Source of the DNA: an uncultured Devosia sp.
Lineage (GTDB): Bacteria; Pseudomonadota; Alphaproteobacteria; Rhizobiales; Devosiaceae
Direction: 5' to 3'
DNA: 7,627 nt
Assembly: GCA_913775215.1 (NCBI GenBank)
Contig: CAJYKO010000187.1
Coordinates: forward strand, 1 to 7,627
Below the pieces are notes generated by a model, which had not been told where the DNA came from, ran no database searches, and worked only from the letters and a program-made list of their open reading frames with translations. Below, one piece after another: positions 1 to 5,668 of the stretch. A program made the translations under genes and the position numbers. How positions within the stretch are numbered: the stretch's first letter is position 1; every line of letters begins with the position of its first letter.

Positions 1-2
1 CC

Positions 3-524
3 ATGACGCTGGCGGACCGGTTGATCGTCATGAATGCGGGGATCGTCGAGCAGGTGGGCAATCCGTCCGAGGTTTATCATCACCCGGCGAGCCTTTTCGT
101 CGCGGATTTTATTGGCTCGCCGGCCATGAATCTCGTGCGCGGTTTCTTTTCCGAGGATGGGTATTTCCGCCACGGCAATGGCGGCATGATCCGACTTCCA
201 GGTCTTGCCCCGCATCACCTCAGCCAGGAAGTTTCGGTGGGCATTCGCCCTGAACTCGTGCGCCGCGTTGACGCCTCGGACAAGAACGCGATCCAGGCGA
301 CGGTCGATTACACCGAAGAACTCGGCGCCTCGCGGCTGATCTATGCCCGCGCCGATGGTAGCAGGATCATTGCCGTCGATACGCGTGGCGATGCGCTCGG
401 CACCGGCATGCCGGTCCATTTCGCGTTCGACGAAGCCGATGTGCACGTTTTCAGCCACGACACCGGACGCCGCGTCGATGCGCCCGGCCGCAGCCACCGC
501 AGTTCTGCAACCGTTTCCGCCTGA
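3..524 (+). CDS. Sugar ABC transporter ATP-binding protein, C-terminal part (MalK/UgpC type), truncated by the window edge
   Basis: This is the last 173 residues of the cytoplasmic ATPase of a CUT1-type carbohydrate importer, which hydrolyses ATP to drive uptake through a membrane permease pair fed by a periplasmic binding protein. The reading frame is open at the left edge, and the first ATG (position 3) is internal: MTLADRLIVMNAG is the segment that normally follows the H-loop histidine in this family. Visible next are the typical GIVEQVGNPSEVYHHPASLFVADFIG stretch (residues about 14-38, shown here only to name it in part as EQVGNPSEVY) and a TOBE/OB-fold regulatory domain from about residue 70, with GIRPE (about 80-84) and an EELGASRLIYAR strand. 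Walker A, Walker B and the signature motif lie outside the window. The next gene starts 15 nt downstream and is probably co-transcribed. The substrate cannot be read from this part. The family call is secure. Confidence 0.93.
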   Translation: MTLADRLIVMNAGIVEQVGNPSEVYHHPASLFVADFIGSPAMNLVRGFFSEDGYFRHGNGGMIRLPGLAPHHLSQEVSVGIRPELVRRVDASDKNAIQATVDYTEELGASRLIYARADGSRIIAVDTRGDALGTGMPVHFAFDEADVHVFSHDTGRRVDAPGRSHRSSATVSA

Positions 525-529
525 CCCCT

Positions 530-533
530 GGAG
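530..533 (+). promoter_or_regulatory. Shine-Dalgarno GGAG deciding a TTG start
   Basis: GGAG lies 6 nt upstream of the TTG codon at 540. No ATG or GTG in that frame has comparable spacing. The first in-frame ATG, at codon 25, would remove the first beta strand of the barrel. This supports TTG as the true start of the isomerase gene. Confidence 0.7.
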
Positions 534-539
534 ATTATC

Positions 540-1451
540 TTGAGCAATATCATTGGTACCGGCTTTAATGTCGGCTCGACCGACGGCGAACTCGACAGCT
601 TTCACGAAGACATGCGCGCCCTCGCCGATATGGGCGTCGATACGGTCGAGCTGGGTCTCACCAGCCTCGACCTGATCTCGGGCGGACGGATCATTCCCGA
701 GCGCATGCAGCGGCTCGAAGCGATCACCAAGCAGTTCGACTTCCGCTACACGGTTCACGGTCTTGTCTCGTCGAACTTCATGGATCCGGTCACGCAGCGA
801 TACCAGATCGATGCCGCAAAGGCCCTGATTGAAGTCTGCGATCGCGTCGATGCGCGCGTCATCGTCCAGCACGGTGGATGCCTGCGCGCCGACCAGATCG
901 CAGAGCGCCATGGTGCCGACCAGCGCGAACGCGAAGCTCTCACCGAACTGGCCGATTTCGCCCGGCCCTATGGCGTGCGCATTGCGCTCGAAAACATTTT
1001 TACGACAGAGCTCGGCCAGTATCGCCAGACGCCGAGCCAGGTTGCCGAGACTGTAAGGGCGGTCAACCATCCCAACGTCGTTGCGCTGATCGATTTTAGC
1101 CATGCCTATATCGAGAGCACCTATCGCGGCCTGGATTTCTTCAGTGAAATCAGCGCCATGGCGCCGGTTACCGGCCACCTGCACGTCCACGACAGCTTTG
1201 GTCGCCCGCAGGGTTTCTATAAGCCATTCCACCCACAGGAAAACACGGCGATGGGGATCGGCGATCTACACATGCCGCTCGGCTGGGGCGATATCGACTG
1301 GGACCGGATCTTTTCCGAACTCACCTTCCTGCCCGACACCGTCCTGATGATGGAAGTCGGCCGCCGCTACCGCGCCGAACAGCCCGAAAGCCTCCGCCGC
1401 GCGCGCGAACTGGCTGGGCTAATGGCGCCGGAAGCCGTTGCCGCTCAGTAA
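540..1451 (+). CDS. Sugar phosphate isomerase/epimerase family protein (xylose-isomerase-like TIM barrel)
   Basis: This 303-residue cytoplasmic protein of the AP-endonuclease-2/xylose-isomerase-like superfamily probably isomerises or epimerises a sugar or keto-sugar using a divalent metal. The barrel signature residues are in order: E37 in VELGL, H73 in TVHG, H111 in QHGG, E151 in ALENIF, D185 and H188 in LIDFSH, the HLHVHD cluster at 213-218, H244 followed by GWGDIDW, and E272 in MMEVG. E151, D185, a 213-217 histidine and E272 match the usual four metal ligands. Length is normal. The start is TTG, supported by GGAG 6 nt upstream. It follows the sugar-importer ATPase by 15 nt and is followed by a terminator, so it is the last gene of that operon and probably acts on the imported sugar. 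The exact substrate is not inferable. Relatives work on free, phosphorylated or 3-keto sugars, so the family name is safer than a reaction. Confidence 0.9.
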   Translation: MSNIIGTGFNVGSTDGELDSFHEDMRALADMGVDTVELGLTSLDLISGGRIIPERMQRLEAITKQFDFRYTVHGLVSSNFMDPVTQRYQIDAAKALIEVCDRVDARVIVQHGGCLRADQIAERHGADQREREALTELADFARPYGVRIALENIFTTELGQYRQTPSQVAETVRAVNHPNVVALIDFSHAYIESTYRGLDFFSEISAMAPVTGHLHVHDSFGRPQGFYKPFHPQENTAMGIGDLHMPLGWGDIDWDRIFSELTFLPDTVLMMEVGRRYRAEQPESLRRARELAGLMAPEAVAAQ

Positions 1452-1457
1452 GCCCTT

Positions 1458-1492
1458 GGCTGGAAGGGTGTTTTCCATCCTCCCAGCCTTTT
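1458..1492 (+). terminator. Intrinsic terminator closing the sugar-transport operon
   Basis: GGCTGG (1458-1463) pairs with CCAGCC (1483-1488). After one A·C mismatch the helix continues with AGGGTG against CATCCT (one G·U), leaving a TTTTC loop. TTTT (1489-1492) follows. It begins 7 nt after the isomerase stop codon. The U-tract is short, so termination may be partial. Confidence 0.75.
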
Positions 1493-1549
1493 CTCAGCCG
1501 TGTTTGTCCGGATAATTCACGCCACGATTTACAGCGCCTGGACAAGACG

Positions 1550-2107
1550 ATGCCCATCACTATCCGCCGTGCCCGCGCCGCCGACCGGGACGCGATCATA
1601 GCCATGCATGTGGAGATGAGCCGCAAAGCCTACGGGCACATTCTGTCGGAGTATTATTTCGCCGAAGTTTTGCCGGTGGAGAAGGACAAGCTCTGGACGG
1701 AACGCTTTGCCAGCCCGGTCGACCCCGAGCGGCTATCGATCATGGTTGCGGATGCGGATGGGATGCTGGCGGGTTTTACCAGCGTGGTCTTTGAGCCCAG
1801 CGACAAGTGGGGCGCTTACCTGCATCACCTCTATGTCGGCTCAGACTTTCAGCGGCAGGGGCTGGCGCGACGGCTTTGGCTCGCCGTTCTGGACACTTTT
1901 CCTGTTGCCTTTCAGGACGCCCCGATTTCCCTTCTCGCACTCGAAGGAAATATGCCAGCGCGTGCGCTGTATCACCGCGTAGGTGGCAAGGTGGAAGAAC
2001 GCATCTTGGCGCAGTATCCGGGCAGTCCGGACACGCCTGTTCTGCGCTATACTTGGCCGAATCCGGATGTGCTGCGACAAATGATTGCAACTCAGCGCTG
2101 CCTTTGA
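1550..2107 (+). CDS. GNAT-family N-acetyltransferase
   Basis: This 185-residue protein has the Gcn5-related acetyltransferase fold, which transfers an acetyl group from acetyl-CoA to an amine. The N-terminal strand ITIRRARAADRDAI (residues 3-16) is typical. Motif A is clear: strand YLHHLYVGSDFQRQGLARRL (90-109) contains the pyrophosphate-binding Q-x-x-G-x-A loop (Q101, G104, A106). Motif B is LEGNMPARALYHRVGGK (131-147), and a final strand is VLRYTW (164-169). The length is usual for a single-domain GNAT. The ATG has only a weak GGA Shine-Dalgarno (1540-1542). A possible -10 (GATAAT, 1511-1516) lies upstream without a convincing -35. The preceding terminator makes it a separate unit. It ends 4 nt from the convergent regulator gene. 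The acetyl acceptor is unknown; protein N-termini, polyamines and small antibiotics are all possible. Confidence 0.9.
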   Translation: MPITIRRARAADRDAIIAMHVEMSRKAYGHILSEYYFAEVLPVEKDKLWTERFASPVDPERLSIMVADADGMLAGFTSVVFEPSDKWGAYLHHLYVGSDFQRQGLARRLWLAVLDTFPVAFQDAPISLLALEGNMPARALYHRVGGKVEERILAQYPGSPDTPVLRYTWPNPDVLRQMIATQRCL

Positions 2108-2111
2108 TTCC

Positions 2112-3026
2112 TTAGTTATAGGAAACGCAGGCAGCGACTTTGGGCGGCATGGCCGAAACCGGTCGTGCGCGCAGATCTCGGCGAAAATCGCTGGGGGACA
2201 TGCCGGCTATCTTGCGGAAGAGTTTGTTGAAGGCACTGAGCGAACCGAAGCCACTTTCCATAGCGATCTGCAGCACGTTTTCGTCGTCGCGCATCAATAG
2301 GGCTTGGGCGTAGGACAGACGGATCAGGTTGACGTAGTCGTTGAGCGTCATTCCGGTGCATTTCTTGAAGACCGTCATGGCGTATTTCGGGTGGACATCG
2401 GCCGCCACGGCGATGTCGACGGAATCGATATCCTCGCGAAAATTGTCGGCAATGAAATCGCAGATACGGACGACGATCGGCGAAATGTGCTGATCGGTCG
2501 AGGAGCCGTCGATCTTGATCGGATGGCTCGACAGCAGCTCATAGGGCGCGAAACGGATGCGCTCGATGCGCAGGAGCAGTTCGTCGACGGCGACGCTGAC
2601 GCGCAGCGGATCGTCCGAGCGTACATAATCGTTCCAGCGGGCAAAATTCAGGGCATCGGAAGGATCGGTCGCCTTGGTGACGAGTGAAGCGCCTTGCATG
2701 AGGCCGGCCTGCACGTCCTGGGGCAGGCGCAGGCGGAAGAAATGGACGAGCGGCAGATGGCCGCCGGTATAGACGAGGTCTTCGGAAGCATCGTCGAGCC
2801 TATGTGGCTGACCGCCCCAGAAAAGCGCGAGATCGCCGGCGGAAAAGCGCACTTCATAGCCGCTCATGGCATAATGGGCCCAGCCGCGGACGATATAATT
2901 GACCTCGACCTGCGCATGCCAATGCGGCGTGCGCATCAGCAGCGGCGAGGCATGGAACATGTTGAGTTCGGTCGGCAGGCGCTCTACCCCGTTCGGGGAC
3001 GGCTCATAAAAGCCACGCTCCGCCAT
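2112..3026 (-). CDS. AraC-family transcriptional regulator, MelR-like
   Basis: This 304-residue DNA-binding regulator has an N-terminal cupin-like sugar-sensing domain and a C-terminal AraC double HTH. The N-domain carries TPHWHAQVEVN (residues 33-43) and LALFWGGQPHRL (66-77). These closely resemble the HWHGQVEVN and LFW-PH signatures I recall from E. coli MelR, the melibiose-operon activator. The HTH region spans about 182-284: helix pair one is DSVDIAVAADVHPKYAMTVF (201-220), and pair two is VLQIAMESGFGSLSAFNKLF (251-270), followed by the AraC hallmark GMSPSDFRR. I chose ATG at 3026, which has GGCGG about 8 nt upstream. An in-frame TTG at 3041 would add five residues and lacks a convincing Shine-Dalgarno. 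It is divergent from the fused oxidoreductase gene (197 nt between starts), so it most likely controls that gene, plausibly in response to an alpha-galactoside or other sugar. The effector is inference. Confidence 0.92.
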   Translation of the reverse strand: MAERGFYEPSPNGVERLPTELNMFHASPLLMRTPHWHAQVEVNYIVRGWAHYAMSGYEVRFSAGDLALFWGGQPHRLDDASEDLVYTGGHLPLVHFFRLRLPQDVQAGLMQGASLVTKATDPSDALNFARWNDYVRSDDPLRVSVAVDELLLRIERIRFAPYELLSSHPIKIDGSSTDQHISPIVVRICDFIADNFREDIDSVDIAVAADVHPKYAMTVFKKCTGMTLNDYVNLIRLSYAQALLMRDDENVLQIAMESGFGSLSAFNKLFRKIAGMSPSDFRRDLRARPVSAMPPKVAACVSYN

Positions 3027-3223
3027 CTTACTATCCGCCAATTTGAAATACCCAATCAGAGCGACGGCTCATATAGAGTCTCTAGCTTAGGTAGCGCTCG
3101 GCATAAGAGCAAGGGAGGAGAGTGCGCGGGGCCATCGGCCGGCTGCGCCCGCCTGATTCTGCCGACATGCAATAGATCGGGCCGGCCGGGGAAAACCGGG
3201 ATGGCTCAGTGCGAGGAAAGAAC
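3027..3223. promoter_or_regulatory. Divergent regulatory region between the MelR-like gene and the fusion gene
   Basis: This 197-bp gap must hold both divergent promoters. No strong -35/-10 pair is visible on either strand, as expected for activator-dependent AraC-type promoters. Candidate elements are an inverted repeat TAGAG-T-CTCTA (3074-3084) and an imperfect direct repeat: GGCTCATATAGAG (3066-3078) resembles GCTCGGCATAAGAG (3096-3109), offset by about 30 bp. A strong purine-rich Shine-Dalgarno-like tract (AAGGGAGGAG, 3111-3120) precedes a 17-codon reading frame with a GTG start. The right half is very GC-rich, with GGCCGGCC (3180-3187) and a CCGG-GGAAAA-CCGG hairpin (3186-3199). Confidence 0.5.
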
Positions 3224-5227
3224 ATGACTGACAAGAAGATTCGCTGGGGCATTATCGGCCCAGGCAGCATCGCCAAGGCCTTCCGCGGCGGCGTCAACGG
3301 CTCTCAGCACGGCGTGCTTGCAGCCATCGCGACGCGCGATCCGAGCAAGCCGAACCTGGCGACAGATTTCCCGGGCGTGCGCGTCGTCCATGGTTACGAT
3401 GCGCTCTTGGCCGACAAGGACATTGATGCTGTCTATATTGCCGTGCCGCATACCGGCCACGCCGAATGGGCGATCAAGGCCGCGGAAGCGGGCAAGCATG
3501 TGCTGGTCGAAAAGCCGCTGGCGCTTTCGGCGCACGAAATCGACGCCGTGTTCCATGCGCACAAGAAGGCCGGCACTTTTGCCGGGGAAGCCTTCATGTA
3601 TCGCCTGCACCCGCAGGTGAAGCAGCTTCTCGACCTGATCAAATCCGGCGCCATTGGCGAAGTGCGGATGATCCAGTCGAGCTTCGGCTTCTCCATGGGC
3701 AAGTTCCAGCCGCAGCATCGCCTGTTTGCTTCGGCACTGGCTGGCGGCGGTATCCTCGACGTTGGGGGCTACCCGGTTTCGATGGCGCGGCTGATCGCCG
3801 GCGCAGCGCTCGGCAAGCCGTTTGCCGATCCCGTAAAGGTTTCGGGCACGGCCAAGCTCAATGACGAGGGCACCGACGACTGGGCGGCGGCGCTGCTGAC
3901 GTTCGAGAACGGCATTGTGGCGCAGGTGTCCTGCGCCGTGATGGCGAACCTTGACAATGTGCTGCGCATCCATGGTTCGGAAGGCCGGATCGAAGTGCCC
4001 GATTTCTGGTTTGCCAATGGCAATCGCGACCAGGGCCTCGGCCGCATCGACATCATCAAGGGCGGCAAGACCGAGACCGTATCGGTCAACGAAACCGCGC
4101 ATGTCTATTCGTTCGAAGCGGACGCGGCTTCGCTCGCCATTCTCGAAGGCAAGCAGGAATTTCCAGCACCGGGCATGACCTGGGCCGACAGCCTTGGCAA
4201 TGCGCGCGTCCTCGACCAGTGGCGCAAGGATGCCGGGATCGAATATTCGGTCGAGAAATATACGAACCGCGTCAATACTTTGGACAACCGGAAGCTTGGT
4301 CCGAACACCGGCGTCATCACTAAGCGCTCGATCCCTGGGCTCAATAAGCCGGCTTCGGCTGTGGCCCTCGGTTTTGAGGATTTCCGCACCTTCTCGTCGG
4401 GCGCGATTCTGCTCGATGCGTTCTGGGAACGCGGCGGCAATATCTTCGACACTGCCTTCATCTATGGCGGCGGCTATACCGAAAAGCTTTTTGGCGAATG
4501 GCAGAAGAGCCGCGGGGTGCGCGACGAGGCCGTCGTCATCGGCAAGGGCGCGCATTCGCCGCTCGTTTATCCGGACGTTATCGGCAAGCAGCTCACCCAG
4601 TCGCTTGACCGCCTGCAGACGGACTATGTCGACGTCTATTTCATGCACCGCGACAACACCGATGTGCCGGTTGGTGAATTCGTCGATGCCATGGATGCCG
4701 AAGTCAAGGCTGGGCGTATCCGTGGGCCGTTCGGTGGTTCCAACTGGACCAAGGAACGAATGGACGAGGCGATTGCCTATGCAGAACGCACCGGCAAGAC
4801 CAAGCCGCAGGCGCTCTCCAACAACTTTGCGCTGGCCGAAATGCTTGACCCGATCTGGGCGGGTTGCGTCACATCGTCGACGCCTGATTTCAAGCAGTGG
4901 TTGATCGATCGTCAGGTCACCAACTTCTCGTGGTCGAGCCAGGCACGCGGCTTCTTCACCGACCTTGCTGGTCGGGACAAGACCGACAACGAGGAACTGG
5001 TCCGCGTCTGGTATAACGAGCAGAACTTTGGCCGTCGCGATCGGGCGATCGAGCTGGCCAAGCAGCTTGGGCACAATCCGATCCATGTGGCACTGGCCTA
5101 TGTGCTGGCCCAGCCCTTCCCGAGCGTTCCGCTGATCGGGCCGCGGCGTCTGGTTGAACTCGAAGACAGCCTCAAGGCGTTCGAGATCAAGCTGACGCCA
5201 GAACAGGTGAAGTGGCTCGAAGGCTAA
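3224..5227 (+). CDS. Bifunctional fusion: Gfo/Idh/MocA oxidoreductase - aldo/keto reductase
   Basis: This 667-residue protein joins two complete, unrelated NAD(P)-dependent oxidoreductases. Residues 1-345 are a Gfo/Idh/MocA enzyme: Rossmann loop GIIGPGSIA (9-17), EKP (96-98) with the catalytic lysine K97, and GGGILDVGGYPVSMARL (174-190). Here a tyrosine replaces the histidine usual in inositol dehydrogenases, as in the dihydrodiol dehydrogenase/glucose-fructose oxidoreductase branch. Residues about 355-667 are an aldo/keto reductase with the full catalytic tetrad: D409 (FDTAFIYG), Y414, K441 (VIGKGAH) and H475 (YFMHRD). It also has GGSNWTKE (504-511) and the C-terminal cofactor segment LIGPRRLVELEDSLKAFEIK (637-656). 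The joint is in frame, with no stop or frameshift. ATG 3224 is chosen because AGGA lies 6 nt upstream (3214-3217); a GTG at 3209 would add five residues but lacks that spacing. A terminator follows. Its regulator is probably the divergent MelR-like gene. The substrate is presumably a sugar or polyol. Confidence 0.93.
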   Translation: MTDKKIRWGIIGPGSIAKAFRGGVNGSQHGVLAAIATRDPSKPNLATDFPGVRVVHGYDALLADKDIDAVYIAVPHTGHAEWAIKAAEAGKHVLVEKPLALSAHEIDAVFHAHKKAGTFAGEAFMYRLHPQVKQLLDLIKSGAIGEVRMIQSSFGFSMGKFQPQHRLFASALAGGGILDVGGYPVSMARLIAGAALGKPFADPVKVSGTAKLNDEGTDDWAAALLTFENGIVAQVSCAVMANLDNVLRIHGSEGRIEVPDFWFANGNRDQGLGRIDIIKGGKTETVSVNETAHVYSFEADAASLAILEGKQEFPAPGMTWADSLGNARVLDQWRKDAGIEYSVEKYTNRVNTLDNRKLGPNTGVITKRSIPGLNKPASAVALGFEDFRTFSSGAILLDAFWERGGNIFDTAFIYGGGYTEKLFGEWQKSRGVRDEAVVIGKGAHSPLVYPDVIGKQLTQSLDRLQTDYVDVYFMHRDNTDVPVGEFVDAMDAEVKAGRIRGPFGGSNWTKERMDEAIAYAERTGKTKPQALSNNFALAEMLDPIWAGCVTSSTPDFKQWLIDRQVTNFSWSSQARGFFTDLAGRDKTDNEELVRVWYNEQNFGRRDRAIELAKQLGHNPIHVALAYVLAQPFPSVPLIGPRRLVELEDSLKAFEIKLTPEQVKWLEG

Positions 5228-5252
5228 CCGCCACAAAGCCAAGCCAAATCAA

Positions 5253-5278
5253 GGGGTCCGGCAACGGGCCCCTTTTTT
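5253..5278 (+). terminator. Strong intrinsic terminator after the fusion gene
   Basis: GGGGTCCG (5253-5260) pairs with CGGGCCCC (5265-5272), giving 8 pairs with one G·U and a GCAA tetraloop of the stable GNRA class. Six T residues follow (5273-5278). It lies 25 nt after the stop codon and isolates the oxidoreductase from the riboswitch transcript. Confidence 0.95.
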
Positions 5279-5285
5279 ATTGGCT

Positions 5286-5312
5286 GGAATGGCGACAACA
5301 ATTTCTCATTCC
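5286..5312. repeat. Perfect inverted repeat GGAATG-N15-CATTCC
   Basis: The 6-bp arms (5286-5291 and 5307-5312) have centres 21 bp apart, two helical turns. The repeat lies just after the terminator and about 60 bp upstream of the candidate riboswitch promoter. It could be an operator or chance. No protein can be assigned. Confidence 0.3.
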
Positions 5313-5373
5313 TGCGTAGAGAATTCATCCGCGTTGTTCGGCAAGACAAGACAGTTTGTACCCTGCCACGTGG

Positions 5374-5402
5374 TTGCCAGGTCAGATTCCCTGCCCTATC
5401 TT
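5374..5402 (+). promoter_or_regulatory. Candidate sigma70-type promoter for the riboswitch-ribN transcript
   Basis: TTGCCA (5374-5379) is separated by exactly 17 nt from TATCTT (5397-5402). Initiation near 5409 would place the FMN aptamer (from 5431) about 20 nt from the 5' end, as expected for a leader riboswitch. This is the best promoter-like pair between the upstream terminator and the aptamer. Confidence 0.55.
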
Positions 5403-5430
5403 ATCCATCGTGAGATTACGATCTCGCGCA

Positions 5431-5569
5431 ATTCTCAGGGCGGGGCGAAACTCCCCACCGGCGGTAAGGCGGCGACGCCAAGCCCGCGAGCGCCTTCGAT
5501 TTCGGTTGAAGGGTCAGCAGATCCGGTGTGACTCCGGAGCCGACGGTCATAGTCCGGATGAAAGAGAAT
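5431..5569 (+). promoter_or_regulatory. FMN riboswitch aptamer (RFN element)
   Basis: The RNA leader binds flavin mononucleotide and shuts off riboflavin genes when flavin is plentiful. The conserved six-helix RFN consensus is readable throughout. P1 is ATTCTC (5431-5436) with GAGAAT (5564-5569). Next come AGGGCGGGGCGAAACTCCCC (5437-5456), ACCGGCGGTAA (5457-5467) and GCCCGCGAGCGCC (5481-5493). The highly conserved GGTCAGCAGATCCGGTGTGA follows (about 5512-5531), then CTCCGGAGCCGACGGTCATA and GTCCGGATGAAAGAG up to the P1 3' strand. The variable hairpin CCTTC/GAAGG is intact. The length of about 139 nt is typical. The next gene on the same strand is a transporter, not a biosynthetic enzyme, which marks this as control of riboflavin uptake. 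Confidence 0.97.
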
Positions 5570-5668
5570 GAGTTGGTAAGCGCTTGATTGCGCTCGCGTT
5601 TCGGCGCGAGCGGTCAAGTATTCGCCTTCTCGTAACCCTGGGGAAACTGGTTACGGAAAGGACGACTT
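5570..5668 (+). promoter_or_regulatory. Riboswitch expression platform with Shine-Dalgarno-sequestering helix
   Basis: Two structures stand between aptamer and start codon. A GC-rich hairpin pairs CGCTCGCG (5591-5598) with CGCGAGCG (5605-5612), extended by CTTGA/TCAAG (5583-5587 with 5614-5618). It has no U-tract, so it is not a terminator. Next, CCTTCTCGTAACC (5625-5637) pairs with GGTTACGGAAAGG (5649-5661) at 12 of 13 positions (one G·U, one C·A mismatch), burying most of the ribN Shine-Dalgarno AAGGA (5658-5662, 6 nt before ATG). TTCTC at 5627-5631 repeats the P1 5' strand, so the P1 3' strand GAGAA (5564-5568) can pair there instead and free the Shine-Dalgarno. This indicates translational control. 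Confidence 0.75.

Noticed and set aside
1504..1532. TTGTCC ... GATTTA as a promoter for the acetyltransferase
   Set aside because: The -10 matches the consensus at only two positions. The GATAAT at 1511 is better but lacks a -35 at the right distance, so no promoter is called.
3176..3200. GGCCGGCC and CCGG-GGAAAA-CCGG as a terminator or attenuator before the fusion gene
   Set aside because: The stems are short, no T-tract follows, and such motifs arise easily in GC-rich intergenic DNA.
2694..3227. 177-codon plus-strand frame opposite the 5' part of the MelR-like gene
   Set aside because: It has no recognisable domain and overlaps a confident AraC-family gene in antisense. It would also run through the divergent regulatory region.
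4194..4904. 236-codon plus-strand frame inside the fusion gene
   Set aside because: It is an out-of-frame shadow rich in S, R and A, inside the aldo/keto reductase coding region.
3206..5242. 678-codon open frame on the minus strand opposite the fusion gene
   Set aside because: It is the antisense shadow of a GC-rich gene. Its translation is low-complexity and rich in R, D and H with no domain, while the plus strand carries two intact enzyme families with a Shine-Dalgarno and terminator.
5280..5571. Short open frames (up to 83 codons) across the region before ribN
   Set aside because: They run through the FMN aptamer, whose RNA consensus explains the conservation. No Shine-Dalgarno or domain supports a protein.
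5583..5618. GC-rich hairpin after the aptamer as an intrinsic terminator
   Set aside because: No U-tract follows (GTATTCGCC), so it is better read as a spacer hairpin within a translational expression platform.
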